From: Rhizobium johnstonii 3841
Lineage (GTDB): Bacteria > Pseudomonadota > Alphaproteobacteria > Rhizobiales > Rhizobiaceae
Assembly (NCBI RefSeq): GCF_000009265.1
Contig: NC_008380.1
Location: forward strand, 2,671,501-2,735,500
DNA length: 64,000 nt
Reading direction: 5' to 3'
Shown here: positions 28,447 to 40,022 of the stretch, one piece after another
Position numbering within the stretch: the first letter of the stretch is position 1
How the letters are laid out: each line of letters opens with the position of its first letter
Translations under genes and position numbers: made by a program
The notes under the pieces: generated by a model
Database searches by the model: none
What the model was told of the DNA's origin: nothing
Seen by the model: only the letters and a program-made list of their open reading frames with translations

Positions 28447-28908
28447 TTATTTGGCGCCGCGCCCGCTGAGTGAGAAAACCGAGCGTATCCTTGCGGCGGC
28501 GTCTTCGGCCAGGATCTCGTCGGCAAGCTTGGGATCGGCAGCGATACTGGTGACGTCGAAGGCGCTGACGGCGATGACCGAGCCGTCCTCGACCGAGGCC
28601 GCGTCGATGCTGATCTTGGCGACGTTGCGGTCTTTCTGGAAGCCGAGGCCCTTCTGGACGGAAACCACGCGGATCGTCAGCACCACCCGCGGCAGCACGG
28701 TGTCGCGCACGGTGGCGTTGATCGCCGCGTTGACGCGGTCGTTGATACCGGAAAGCACCTCGGCCGGCATGTTCGGACCTGAGAGAACAACGGCGCTGCG
28801 CACATCATAAACCGGCGCCGCCGGCTTGGTGGCCGAGAGGCTGCCGCAAGCCGTGAGCGCGGCACAGACGAGTGTCGCCCGGCAAAAACACGACCTCAGC
28901 CAATTCAT
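28447..28908 (-). CDS. Hypothetical lipoprotein
   Basis: A 153-residue protein with a lipoprotein signal peptide; the lipobox is LTAC with Cys21 as the lipidated residue. The mature domain has no recognised family. Its pattern of VVLTIRVVSVQKG and a conserved-looking VLSGINDRVNAAIN segment suggests a small alpha/beta periplasmic fold. ATG 28908 is chosen so that the signal peptide has normal length; the frame extends to 28959. It lies downstream of the ATP12 gene and may belong to that operon. Confidence 0.75.
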   Translation of the reverse strand: MNWLRSCFCRATLVCAALTACGSLSATKPAAPVYDVRSAVVLSGPNMPAEVLSGINDRVNAAINATVRDTVLPRVVLTIRVVSVQKGLGFQKDRNVAKISIDAASVEDGSVIAVSAFDVTSIAADPKLADEILAEDAAARIRSVFSLSGRGAK

Positions 28909-28975
28909 TGCAAAATCCCGCACCACCCCGTTGGAGTCGCAGACTTCGTCATAATGCATTGGAAGGCAATATGTT

Positions 28976-29761
28976 TCAGGCGCTTAGGGCGAAAAAAACA
29001 TCCGCTGCGGCTTTGAACTCGGCAAAGCGCTTGGCCCGCCGCTCCTCGGCTTCCTCGTCTCGGCCCCAACGCTCGATCGTCCAGTCCTCGTCGAGATGGG
29101 CAATCGACCAAGCCTCCTCCACCGTCACCCGGCCCTCGGCGAAGGCGAGCGCCAGGATTGCCGAGCCGGTCAGCGTGGTGACTGTGTGGAGGGTGGCAAG
29201 CGCAATCGGGCTATCATGTCTCGCGAGCGTAACGGCAAAGGCGGCGATCGCCTCGCGCGGCTGCTCATGGTGCATGACGCCTTCGACGAGGATGAAGCGG
29301 GCGCCGAGATCATTCGCCGCCCAGTCGATCACAGGATCCCAGCGCTCGGCCTGGCGCTCGACCAGCCGTTCCGGCTCCTCGGCGCGGTAGCAGATGAGAT
29401 CGCTGGAGGAAAAGCGCAGGATATCTTCGAAGATCGCCTGCGCGTTGGCGGTAACGCCGTCGAGTGCGGTGTTGACGAGCCGTGTCACCGGCATGCTCAT
29501 GGGATTGATCTCCTCGCCCTGCGCCTGCCACTCGGCAGCGACAAGCCGCGCGAGCGCCTCGGTCGGCACGGCGAGAACCTGCCGTGCCGGCGTGCGCACC
29601 ATCTTGCCGTCGAGCGTGATCGCGAAACCACCCTCGTGCTGGGCGATGGAGACCTCGGCGTAGAAGCGCTTCGGCAGCGGCTTCTGCATCTGGATCTGCG
29701 CGCGGCGGATGGGATCGGGATGGCTCAAGCCTTCGGAAAGGTCGTTCAGCAGATCACGCAT
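28976..29761 (-). CDS. ATP12 family F1-ATPase assembly chaperone
   Basis: A 261-residue protein of the ATP12 family, whose mitochondrial members chaperone the F1 alpha subunit. Landmarks are RFYAEVSIAQHEGGFAITLDGKMVRTPA near the start, the LAVPTEALARLVAAEW segment, and RWDPVIDWA in the centre. Alphaproteobacteria are the bacterial group that carries this family, in line with mitochondrial ancestry. It follows the HAD gene by 9 bp, within the crcB-rluA-HAD-atp12 cluster. Confidence 0.88.
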   Translation of the reverse strand: MRDLLNDLSEGLSHPDPIRRAQIQMQKPLPKRFYAEVSIAQHEGGFAITLDGKMVRTPARQVLAVPTEALARLVAAEWQAQGEEINPMSMPVTRLVNTALDGVTANAQAIFEDILRFSSSDLICYRAEEPERLVERQAERWDPVIDWAANDLGARFILVEGVMHHEQPREAIAAFAVTLARHDSPIALATLHTVTTLTGSAILALAFAEGRVTVEEAWSIAHLDEDWTIERWGRDEEAEERRAKRFAEFKAAADVFFALSA

Positions 29762-29770
29762 GGGCTCACC

Positions 29771-30424
29771 TCAGGAAAAATGACGCAATATCTCGTTCGG
29801 ATGGTAGGCGATCGCATCAGCGCCGTTGGCGATCAGCTCATCCACGCTGGCATAGCCCCAGGCAACGCCGATCGCCTTGGCGCCGGCAGCCTTTGCCATC
29901 TGCATATCGTAAACAGCATCGCCGATGACAATGGTGTCGGCAGCATTCATGCTGGTTTCATCGCAGCATTCGGTCACCATGGCCGGATGCGGCTTGGAGG
30001 GACAATCGTCGGCGGTGCGCGCGACGATGAAATGCTTGTCGAAACCATGCGTCTCCATCACCAACTTGAGCCCGCGCCTGGATTTGCCCGTCACCGCGCC
30101 GATCAGCAGGTCATCGCGCCCGCTGATCGCGTCGATCATTTCGCGGATGCCGGGAAACAGCGGCTCCTTGTAATCGAGATCCTGGCGCACGATCGAGAAC
30201 AGCGATTTGTAATGCGCCGTCATGTCGATGTCTTGCTGCTCCACATGCGGCCTGCCCTGCATGCGGGCGATCGCAATATCGAGGGACAGGCCGATAATGG
30301 CCTTGGTGTCTTCAAAACGCGGTTCCGGCCTGCCGAACTTGTCGAAGGTCCGGCGCATGGTTTCGTGGATCAGGCCGGCGCTATCGACCAGCGTACCGTC
30401 GCAATCGAAAAGCGCCAGTTTCAT
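29771..30424 (-). CDS. HAD-superfamily hydrolase (phosphoglycolate phosphatase-like)
   Basis: A 217-residue cytoplasmic phosphatase-type enzyme. Motif I is FDCDGTLVDS, with nucleophile Asp7 and Asp9. A helical cap follows, then motif II around GAVTGKSRRG, motif III Lys in SKPHPAM and motif IV IGDAVYDMQMA. The start codon overlaps the TGA of the pseudouridine synthase gene by four bases (ATGA), so translation is coupled. The natural substrate cannot be named. Confidence 0.88.
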   Translation of the reverse strand: MKLALFDCDGTLVDSAGLIHETMRRTFDKFGRPEPRFEDTKAIIGLSLDIAIARMQGRPHVEQQDIDMTAHYKSLFSIVRQDLDYKEPLFPGIREMIDAISGRDDLLIGAVTGKSRRGLKLVMETHGFDKHFIVARTADDCPSKPHPAMVTECCDETSMNAADTIVIGDAVYDMQMAKAAGAKAIGVAWGYASVDELIANGADAIAYHPNEILRHFS

Positions 30425-31413
30425 TCGGCTTCCCTTTCGGCACTCGCGAGATCGAGGCCTAAAAGATTCCAGGTCTGCACCATATGCGACGGCAGCGGCG
30501 CGCTGACGCGCAGGCGGCCGCCGGAGGGGTGCGGGATGTCGATGTGACGCGCGTGCAGATGCAGCTTCTTCTGGACGCCGCCTGGAAAATCCCAATTCGG
30601 ATCGTCGTCGAAATATTTCGGATCGCCGATGATCGGATGACCGATATGCAGGGCATGGACGCGCAACTGATGGGTACGGCCGGTATAGGGCTCCATCTCC
30701 AGCCATGCGAGGTTCTGTGCCGCCGTCTCCAGCACGCGGTAGAAGGAAATCGCATGGTCGGCGCCGTCCTCGCCGTGCTTGGCGATGCGCATGCGGTCGC
30801 CGTCGGCGGTCGGCTCCTTGACGAGCCAGGTCGAGATCTTGTCCTCGTGCTTGCGCGGCACGCCCTTGACCAGCGCCCAGTAGGTCTTCTTGGTGTCGCG
30901 CTCGCGGAACGCCGCCGTCAGCTTCTGCGCCGCGCCGCGGGTGCGGGCGATGACGAGAACACCCGAGGTGTCGCGGTCGAGACGATGGACGAGCCGCGGC
31001 TTCTCGCCCTTCGGGCTGGTCCAGGCTTCGAGCATCTGGTCGATATGCCTGGCCACACCCGAACCACCCTGCACCGCAAGACCAGGGGGCTTGTTGAGCA
31101 CGATCACCTTTTCGTCCTCGTGCAGCACCATGCGCGACAAGAGTTCGAAATCCGTCGAATGTTTGAGATCCTTGCCGGCGATCGGTCCGGATTTCAGCTT
31201 CGCATCGACATCCATCGGCGGCACGCGCACCGTTTGGCCGGGCTGCACGCGCGCATCCGATTTGACACGTCCACCGTCGACGCGCACCTGGCCGGAGCGC
31301 AAGAGCTTCTGCAGCGGACCGAAGCCGAGCCCGGGAAAGTGCACCTTGAACCAGCGATCGAGCCGCATGCCGGCTTCGTCGGGTTCAACCTTGATATGTT
31401 CTATGCCAGCCAT
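30421..31413 (-). CDS. RluA-family 23S rRNA pseudouridine synthase
   Basis: A 330-residue RNA-modifying enzyme. An S4 RNA-binding domain (about 15-75) precedes the catalytic domain with the HRLDRDTSG motif that holds the catalytic Asp. The TGRTHQLRVH motif is also present. Domain order and length resemble RluC, which modifies 23S rRNA, but RluD-type specificity cannot be excluded. It is coupled to the HAD gene downstream; this gene order recurs in rhizobia. Confidence 0.88.
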   Translation of the reverse strand: MAGIEHIKVEPDEAGMRLDRWFKVHFPGLGFGPLQKLLRSGQVRVDGGRVKSDARVQPGQTVRVPPMDVDAKLKSGPIAGKDLKHSTDFELLSRMVLHEDEKVIVLNKPPGLAVQGGSGVARHIDQMLEAWTSPKGEKPRLVHRLDRDTSGVLVIARTRGAAQKLTAAFRERDTKKTYWALVKGVPRKHEDKISTWLVKEPTADGDRMRIAKHGEDGADHAISFYRVLETAAQNLAWLEMEPYTGRTHQLRVHALHIGHPIIGDPKYFDDDPNWDFPGGVQKKLHLHARHIDIPHPSGGRLRVSAPLPSHMVQTWNLLGLDLASAEREAE

Positions 31414-31469
31414 AAAAAATCTTTCGGAAATTGCAGCGCAGGCCGAGCCGGCGTTCTTGCCGCAGCCTT

Positions 31470-31500
31470 TAGAGCATTTTCAAGCAAAACGGAAACCGGA
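31470..31500. repeat. Half of a rhizobial palindromic repeat
   Basis: The stretch opens TAGAGCATTTTCAAGCAAAA, like the left arm of a common rhizobial palindrome whose right arm would read TTTTGCTTGAAAATGCTC. The right arm is missing here, so this is a decayed or truncated copy between crcB and the pseudouridine synthase gene. Confidence 0.45.
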
Positions 31501-31507
31501 AAAGAAA

Positions 31508-31885
31508 TCAGGCCAAAGCGCGCATGACGGCAAGCCCGGCGATGACGGCCGCCATCGAAAGCCCGACACTCGCAGCGATGTAAATACCGCCGGCGACGGC
31601 CTCGCCGCGCTCGAACAGCGAGATCGCATCCAGCGAGAAGGCCGAAAAGGTTGTGAAGCCGCCGAGGAAGCCGGTGATCAGCAGGAGGCGCAGCTCCACC
31701 GAGGCGTCGAACTTCCGCGCGATCAACTCGGCGAAGACGCCGATGACGAAGCAGCCAACGACATTGACGGCGAGCGTGCCCCAGGGAAATGCCGACCCCA
31801 TGAGTCTCAGCGCCCACTGGCCAACATAATATCTGAGAACGGAACCGATAGCGCCGCCGAAGGCGACAAGGATAGCCTGGATCAT
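31508..31885 (-). CDS. crcB: Fluoride channel Fluc/CrcB
   Basis: A 125-residue inner-membrane protein with four helices that forms dual-topology dimers and exports fluoride. The signature GFLGGFTTFSAFSLD, with the Phe-box and Na+-site region, is intact, as is the conserved Asn in TLAVNVVGCF. I looked for a fluoride (crcB) riboswitch in the leader and did not see its conserved elements. It starts a leftward cluster with rluA, HAD and atp12. Confidence 0.92.
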   Translation of the reverse strand: MIQAILVAFGGAIGSVLRYYVGQWALRLMGSAFPWGTLAVNVVGCFVIGVFAELIARKFDASVELRLLLITGFLGGFTTFSAFSLDAISLFERGEAVAGGIYIAASVGLSMAAVIAGLAVMRALA

Positions 31886-32007
31886 GAGCAGGATTTACCG
31901 CGTTACAAAAGTGATTCCAATCGAACTCATATGAATTCTTACCATTTTGTAAAATGCCAATGATTTTCTTATGATGGCGCCAAGCTCATGCCGATACGGT
32001 GACCGGC

Positions 32008-32274
32008 ATGACCCAACTCTTGTCCATATCGGCCAACACCGCCGCCGTTGCCTTCGACTCGCTCCGAATCCCGCAGCGTGTCGCGACGAGCACCGCCGCT
32101 CGCGATGCGCGCCGCGTTGCCGATCGGCAGTTGAAGGCCGAAGGCTCTCAGGAAATAGACGAGCCCTCCAGCATCATCCAGTCGACCGAAGTGGCCCTCG
32201 ACCTGATGGCCAAAGGCAACCGCCAGCCGCAGGCCGGCCTGAAACAGGCGCTGCGATCCTACGAAGACTTCTGA
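32008..32274 (+). CDS. Small hypothetical protein
   Basis: An 88-residue hydrophilic, probably helical protein with no known family, no signal peptide and no membrane segment. The start is uncertain: ATG 32008 has no strong ribosome binding site, and GTG 31999 is an in-frame alternative. The codon pattern is compatible with coding. It sits alone between the divergent crcB and a palindromic repeat, so the call is tentative. Confidence 0.45.
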   Translation: MTQLLSISANTAAVAFDSLRIPQRVATSTAARDARRVADRQLKAEGSQEIDEPSSIIQSTEVALDLMAKGNRQPQAGLKQALRSYEDF

Positions 32275-32293
32275 GGCCATCGCCTTCCAAACG

Positions 32294-32352
32294 ACAGCGT
32301 CGTGCGTCTTTTCAGACGCGCAAAGGACGCTGTGGCACTTTGAATCGCTGCT
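32294..32352. repeat. Rhizobial palindromic repeat, possible bidirectional terminator
   Basis: Outer arms ACAGCGTC (32294-32301) and GACGCTGT, and inner arms GCGTCT/AGACGC around TTTTC, form a nested hairpin. I recall near-identical copies with the same trailing GGCACTTTGAATCGCTG as a frequent intergenic element in R. etli and R. leguminosarum. Here it separates two convergent genes. Confidence 0.6.
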
Positions 32353-32353
32353 C

Positions 32354-33358
32354 TCACTTGCCCTGGGCGGAGAGTACCTGCAGGACCAAATCGACCTTGC
32401 CGGCTTTTTCGAAAGTCAGCGTCACCGGCACCGTATCGCCCTGCTTGAACGGCGTCTTCACCTTCTGGAACATCAGGTGCAGGTTGCCGGGCTCGAGCTT
32501 GACCATCTCGCCGGCACCGATGGCGATACCGTCCTTCAGCTGGCGCATCCGCATGACATTGTCCTTCGTCACCATCTCGTGGATCTGAACCTCGCCAGCT
32601 GCGGGCGAACTGACGGACAACAGGCGATCGTCCGTCTGGCCGTTATTCTTCACCGTGAAAAAGCCGCCGCCGACCGGCTGGCCGGGCAGCATTGCCTTGG
32701 CGAAGCCGCCGGAAATTTCGAGATCGCCGGCCTTGACCGTTTCGCCAGCCGGCGCGGCCCCGCCCATGCCAGACATGTCCATGCCGGCCATATCGTCGTG
32801 ATCGTGACCATGATCTTCGCCGGCAACGACCTTCAACAGCGGCGCTGGGCTTTTCATCCCATGCGCATCGCCGCCTTCTTTCGCCACCTGGTCCCAGGCC
32901 GTGAGTGTATCACCGCACATCTGCGTGACCGGAAAGGCGAGCGAGGTGCCGGCTTCAACGCCCGATACCTTACCCTGGATGACGAAGGTGTCGTAGAAAT
33001 CATCGGAGAGATTGCCGTTCTTCCAGCGCACTTCGATCGCGCCCGTCTTCACCTTGTCGCCGTGATTGTCGTAGGTCTTCTGGTAGTCGCCCTTGATCAC
33101 CTCGAGCTCCCAGCCGGCCTTCGGCTGCGGCTTGGCGAAGACGAAGCCTTCCGGCAGCTTGACCCGCACTTCCGTGGTCGCCTTGCCGTCGCAGCCATGC
33201 GGCACCTGCAGCGTAGCGAGAATGGTGCTCTCCTGCTTCGCCTCTCTGTCGAGGAAGGTCACATGCGCCTCGGCGCTGGCAAAGGCGGCCACGGAAAGAA
33301 GGGCGGCAAGCCCGAATGACTTGCCAAATGTCTTGCCAAATTTCTTGATGGCTTTCAT
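32354..33358 (-). CDS. YcnI (DUF1775) - PCuAC fusion, periplasmic copper-binding protein
   Basis: A 334-residue exported protein joining two copper-binding folds. The signal peptide ends AEA (1-31), leaving His32 as the mature N-terminus, as in YcnI proteins that hold Cu(II) with an N-terminal His. The YcnI domain spans about 32-165. A His/Met-rich linker (about 180-200, with DHGHDHDDMAGMDMSGM) leads to a PCuAC domain (about 208-330) whose Cu(I) ligands fit H260, M269, M271, H294 and M296. It probably buffers or delivers copper, perhaps to a cytochrome oxidase. AGGAG supports the start. Confidence 0.88.
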   Translation of the reverse strand: MKAIKKFGKTFGKSFGLAALLSVAAFASAEAHVTFLDREAKQESTILATLQVPHGCDGKATTEVRVKLPEGFVFAKPQPKAGWELEVIKGDYQKTYDNHGDKVKTGAIEVRWKNGNLSDDFYDTFVIQGKVSGVEAGTSLAFPVTQMCGDTLTAWDQVAKEGGDAHGMKSPAPLLKVVAGEDHGHDHDDMAGMDMSGMGGAAPAGETVKAGDLEISGGFAKAMLPGQPVGGGFFTVKNNGQTDDRLLSVSSPAAGEVQIHEMVTKDNVMRMRQLKDGIAIGAGEMVKLEPGNLHLMFQKVKTPFKQGDTVPVTLTFEKAGKVDLVLQVLSAQGK

Positions 33359-33431
33359 CGGATGTCTCCTCGTCGGCCGCGGACTTCTCTCGAGCGGACC
33401 GGCATGCTGAATCATAGGCGGTGGAGGAAGA

Positions 33432-33812
33432 TCAGACGAGGATGGGAGGCGCGCGCGAATTCGCCCGGCTGACAGCGCTTGCACCGGCAACGGCTGAGGT
33501 TTCGATCGGCGCGTTGATCAGCGAGGCGAATTTGCGCTCGAGCCAGGAGCCGGCATCCGGCATCGGCAGGAGGGTGGAGGCCGACAACCGGCAGGCTTCG
33601 CAATTCGACTTGAAGGCGAAGGTCTTGCCGTCGGCGTCCTTCACGGTGATGCAGAGTGAGGCGAAAGTGCCGTCGGGCAGCACATAGGCCGCGGCATCGT
33701 AACCTTCGGAGGCGACAGCCTGCGGCGCCTGATGGGCGAGGCCGAGCAAAAGCAGGCTTAATGCGCAAAGCATGCGCAGGAAGAGCCTCGCTTTCAGTCC
33801 GGTCTGTCGCAT
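33432..33812 (-). CDS. Exported cysteine-containing protein, DUF2946-like
   Basis: A 126-residue protein with a signal peptide (about 1-35). The mature part has Cys54, then a CEAC motif (71-74), a spacing that could bind a metal ion. Proteins of the DUF2946 type with such cysteines often sit beside copper genes, and this one lies 73 bp upstream of the YcnI-PCuAC gene on the same strand, so a copper-related role is likely. The family assignment is tentative. AGAGGA precedes the start. Confidence 0.65.
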   Translation of the reverse strand: MRQTGLKARLFLRMLCALSLLLLGLAHQAPQAVASEGYDAAAYVLPDGTFASLCITVKDADGKTFAFKSNCEACRLSASTLLPMPDAGSWLERKFASLINAPIETSAVAGASAVSRANSRAPPILV

Positions 33813-33936
33813 GAAATCCTCTTCAACAGCATGTCGCGATAGCCGTTTTCTCCGCGAAATGCAAAATCAGATTTGCTGCAGATCAGGGCTCAGCCGGCAT
33901 ATGGCGACAAAAATTTGTCCGGTCACGACATTTGGT

Positions 33937-33965
33937 CTTGCCAAGTGCTGCACCCGCCGGATAAT
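33937..33965 (+). promoter_or_regulatory. Promoter of the gcv operon
   Basis: CTTGCC (33937-33942), 17 bp, then GATAAT (33960-33965) fits the alphaproteobacterial housekeeping consensus with one or two mismatches. Transcription would start near 33973, just before the glycine riboswitch. Confidence 0.65.
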
Positions 33966-33974
33966 TGCGCCAAC

Positions 33975-34150
33975 CTTGTTGGGAGAAGCCGGTGCTTTCG
34001 CCACCGGTGCCGAAGGAGCAACCGCCCCGGAAACTCTCAGGCAAAAGGACCAGCAAGGGGCAGACGGAACTCTGGAGAGAAGCGTTCTTGAAACGCTCGC
34101 CGAAGGGATAACAATCTCAGGCAAAGGGACAGAGGGGGCTCAGGAGAGAA
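33975..34150 (+). promoter_or_regulatory. Tandem glycine riboswitch (gcvT element)
   Basis: Two glycine aptamers lie in series. The first (about 33978-34060) has GGGAGAAGC, GCCGAAGGAGCAA and CTCTCAGGCAAAAGGACC; the second (about 34072-34150) has GGAGAGAAGCG, GCCGAAGGGATAA and TCTCAGGCAAAGGGACAG. A short linker separates them. The element ends about 70 bp before gcvT. In this class glycine binding turns on glycine-cleavage genes. Confidence 0.95.
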
Positions 34151-34218
34151 GTGCGCAACCGCGCCTTCAGATTTGAGCCCGCGCCTTCTAGGGAAGGCGC
34201 AAACCCCGGAGGCGTCTT

Positions 34219-35355
34219 TTGGACGATACTGCTGCCCTGAAGAAAACCCCGCTGCATGCCCTGCATCTTTCGCTCGGCGCCCGCATGGTGCCGTTCGCCG
34301 GCTACGACATGCCGGTGCAATATCCCGCCGGCGTGATGAAGGAACATCTTCACACCCGCACTGAGGCCGGCCTGTTCGATGTCTCCCATATGGGCCAGGT
34401 CATCGTGAAGGCGAAGTCGGGCAGCTATGAGGATGCCGCTCTCGCGCTCGAAAGTCTGGTGCCCGTCGATATCCTAGGCCTTGCCGAAGGCCGCCAGCGC
34501 TACGGCTTCTTCACCGACGATACCGGCTGCATTCTCGACGATCTGATGATCACCCATCTCGACGACCACCTTTTCATCGTCGTCAACGCCGCTTGCAAGG
34601 AAGCCGATGTCGCCCATCTCAAGGCCCATATCGGCGACCAGTGCGACATCACCGTGCTCGATCGCGCTTTGATCGCGCTGCAGGGGCCGCGCGCGGTCGA
34701 GGTTCTCGCCGAACTCTGGGCCGACGTCGCGGCGATGAAATTCATGGACGTGCGCCACTGCCGCCTGCACGACGTTTCCTGTCTGGTCTCCCGCTCCGGC
34801 TATAGCGGCGAAGACGGCTTCGAGATTTCGATTCCATCAGACAAGGCCGTGGATGCCACCATGCGGCTGCTCGAACATCCCGACGTCCAGGCGATCGGCC
34901 TCGGCGCTCGCGATTCGCTGCGCCTGGAAGCCGGCCTCTGCCTCTACGGCAACGATATCGATACGACCACCTCGCCGGTCGAGGCGGCGTTGGAATGGGC
35001 CATGCAGAAGGCAAGGCGCGGCAACGGTGCGCGCGCCGGCGGCTTCCCGGGCTCCGGCCGCATCCTGTCCGAACTCGAAAACGGCGCCTCGCGCCGGCGC
35101 GTCGGCCTGAAGCCGGAAGGCAAGGCGCCGGTGCGCGGCCATGCCAAGCTTTATGCCGATGCTGAGGGCAAGGTCGAAATCGGCGAAGTCACCTCAGGCG
35201 GCTTCGGACCCAGCGTCGAAGGCCCGGTCGCCATGGGTTACGTACCGCTCTCCCATGCTGCGGCAGGCACGCTGGTCTATGCGGAGGTGCGCGGCAAATA
35301 TCTGCCGATCACCGTCAGCGCCCTACCCTTCGTCACACCGACCTACAAACGCTAA
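34219..35355 (+). CDS. gcvT: Glycine cleavage system T protein (aminomethyltransferase)
   Basis: A 378-residue enzyme that transfers the methylene carbon from aminomethyl-lipoyl-GcvH to tetrahydrofolate and releases ammonia. Landmarks are VPFAGYDMPVQYP, LFDVSHMGQ and SRSGYSGEDGFEI. The start is a TTG at 34219 with an excellent GGAGG site six bases upstream; the next Met (residue 23) would cut into the fold. It heads the gcvT-gcvH-gcvP operon under the glycine riboswitch. Confidence 0.95.
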   Translation: MDDTAALKKTPLHALHLSLGARMVPFAGYDMPVQYPAGVMKEHLHTRTEAGLFDVSHMGQVIVKAKSGSYEDAALALESLVPVDILGLAEGRQRYGFFTDDTGCILDDLMITHLDDHLFIVVNAACKEADVAHLKAHIGDQCDITVLDRALIALQGPRAVEVLAELWADVAAMKFMDVRHCRLHDVSCLVSRSGYSGEDGFEISIPSDKAVDATMRLLEHPDVQAIGLGARDSLRLEAGLCLYGNDIDTTTSPVEAALEWAMQKARRGNGARAGGFPGSGRILSELENGASRRRVGLKPEGKAPVRGHAKLYADAEGKVEIGEVTSGGFGPSVEGPVAMGYVPLSHAAAGTLVYAEVRGKYLPITVSALPFVTPTYKR

Positions 35356-35378
35356 ACCTTTTCCAGAGAGGACGAACT

Positions 35379-35740
35379 ATGTTGAAATTTACCGAAGAAC
35401 ACGAATGGCTGAAGATCGAAGGCGGCGTTGCAACGGTCGGCATCACCACCTATGCCGTCGAGCAGCTCGGCGACCTGGTTTTCGTCGAATTGCCGGAAGT
35501 CGGCGCGACCTTCTCCAAGAACGGCAATGCCGCGACCGTTGAATCCGTCAAGGCTGCTTCCGATGTCTATTGTCCGCTGGATGGCGAGATCACCGAGGTC
35601 AATCCGGCCATCGTTGCAGATCCGTCGCTGGTCAATTCCGATCCTCAGGGCGCCGGCTGGTTCTTCAAGCTGAAGCTTGCAAATGCTGCCGACGCCGATG
35701 GCCTGCTCGACGAGGCGGCCTACAAGGAGCTCACTGCGTA

Positions 35741-35741
<1 letters not shown>
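35379..35741 (+). CDS. gcvH: Glycine cleavage system H protein (lipoyl carrier)
   Basis: A 120-residue lipoyl-domain protein that shuttles the aminomethyl group between GcvP, GcvT and the lipoamide dehydrogenase. The lipoylated residue is Lys58 in ESVKAAS. LipB at 20 kb can supply its octanoyl precursor. GAGAGGA precedes the ATG. Its stop codon shares one base with the gcvP start (TAATG). Confidence 0.96.
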
Positions 35742-38605
<2,864 letters not shown>

Positions 38606-38618
38606 CAGGAATTCGGCA

Positions 38619-38645
38619 AGCCCCTCCCACGGGTTGGGAGGGGCT
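38619..38645 (+). terminator. Hairpin terminator after gcvP
   Basis: A perfect stem AGCCCCTCCCA / TGGGAGGGGCT with a short loop starts 14 bp after the stop. It lacks a T-run, so its strength is uncertain. Confidence 0.6.
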
Positions 38646-38813
38646 GCTCGCGGGCTGGCCTTTCCATGGCAGGAGGTTCGGCCCCGGCAGTGCTCATATT
38701 GGCGCGCAAGGATCAAATTTAACCTTTCTTAGCAAGTCTCTGTTAGCAATTCAGAAAGGCGGCTTCCATCAGAGTGGATCACCGTCGATCCCTTGTTTTG
38801 CGTGCAGGTTCTT

Positions 38814-39860
38814 ATGCGTCCATCGGCAGTGCCAGCAATCCTCCTCGCCGCCCTGATCCTGTCGGGATGCGCTGCCAGTTCTGGCGCCGAAGATGTGCTG
38901 GGCAACGTGCCGTCGCCGGAAACGACCAATGCCATCGCCCAGCCGAGCGGCCCGATTCCTGCCGCCGCCGTTGGCGATCCTGCGCCGCAGGCAAGCCCGC
39001 CGCAGCAGGCGTTGCGCTGGGCGGGAGAGGTTCCGGAGCCGAAGGCGCTCGTGCCCGCCGACAGGCCTGTCGGCATGCCGCTGCCGACAGATAAGCCGGT
39101 CGCGCTGCTGATGCCGGCCAATCCCGCGGGCAATACAATGCCCGATGTCGGCACGAGATCGCCGACACGCGGACAAATTTACGGCCACCGCTTCCGCGAT
39201 GCCAAGCCGATCAACTTCGGTTCCACTTCGCCGAGAAAGCTTGCCGTGCACGGCGTCGACGTGTCGCGCTGGCAGGGCGAGATCGACTGGGAGACGTTGC
39301 GGCGGCAAGGCGCGAACTTCGTCTACATCAAGGCGACCGACGGCGGCGATCACCTTGATCCGATGTTCAAGAAGAATTGGCGCCGGGCCAAGGAAGCCGG
39401 GCTGAAACACGGCGCCTATCACTTCTTCTACTGGTGCCGGACAGCCGGCGAGCAGGCCGACTGGTTCATCCGCAACGTGCCAAGGGAAGCCAACGCTCTT
39501 CCGCCCGTCATCGACGTCGAATGGAACGGCGAATCGAGCTGCAAGAGGCGCATCTCCCCCACACGTGTCCGGGAAAAGATGCAGGTTTTCATGGATAAGC
39601 TGGAGCGCCATTACGGTCAGCGCCCGATCATCTATACCGCGCCGGATTTCTATCGCGACAATTTGAAGGGTCAGCTGCTCAACTATCCCTTCTGGCTGCG
39701 CTCGGTGGCCGCTCATCCCTCCAAGGTCTATCCCGGCCGCAAGTGGGTCTTCTGGCAGTATTCCGGATCCGGCCTTTCCGAAGGCGTCGACGGCAAGATC
39801 GACCTCAACGTGTTCAACGGCAACGAGAGCGATTGGCACGACTGGGTGGCGTCGCGATAG
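38814..39860 (+). CDS. Glycoside hydrolase family 25 lysozyme, lipoprotein
   Basis: A 348-residue exported muramidase. The signal peptide ends with lipobox LSGC (Cys19), so it is probably anchored to the outer membrane. Residues 20-140 are Pro/Ala-rich and probably an extended linker. The GH25 domain (145-348) has GVDVSRWQG (Asp149) and IDVEWNG with Asp234 and Glu236, the catalytic pair, plus FWQYSGSG. It cleaves the glycan strand of peptidoglycan. ATG 38814 is preferred over the TTG at 38793. Confidence 0.88.
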   Translation: MRPSAVPAILLAALILSGCAASSGAEDVLGNVPSPETTNAIAQPSGPIPAAAVGDPAPQASPPQQALRWAGEVPEPKALVPADRPVGMPLPTDKPVALLMPANPAGNTMPDVGTRSPTRGQIYGHRFRDAKPINFGSTSPRKLAVHGVDVSRWQGEIDWETLRRQGANFVYIKATDGGDHLDPMFKKNWRRAKEAGLKHGAYHFFYWCRTAGEQADWFIRNVPREANALPPVIDVEWNGESSCKRRISPTRVREKMQVFMDKLERHYGQRPIIYTAPDFYRDNLKGQLLNYPFWLRSVAAHPSKVYPGRKWVFWQYSGSGLSEGVDGKIDLNVFNGNESDWHDWVASR

Positions 39861-40022
39861 CGAAGCTCGCCATGGCTCCGCTCCAGACCCCGTTCCGTGC
39901 CAATCCGGAACAGATGGATGTTAAGATGCGCGAACCTATAGGTCTTTGCTAACGCAACGCCTTCAGCATTCCCTAAACCCTTGCGTGTACAAGAATTTCA
40001 TCCAGTTCTGGGGAAACGGCTG

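Noticed and set aside
31886..31980. Fluoride (crcB) riboswitch upstream of crcB
   Set aside because: The leader lacks the conserved sequence blocks of the fluoride riboswitch; it is just AT-rich.
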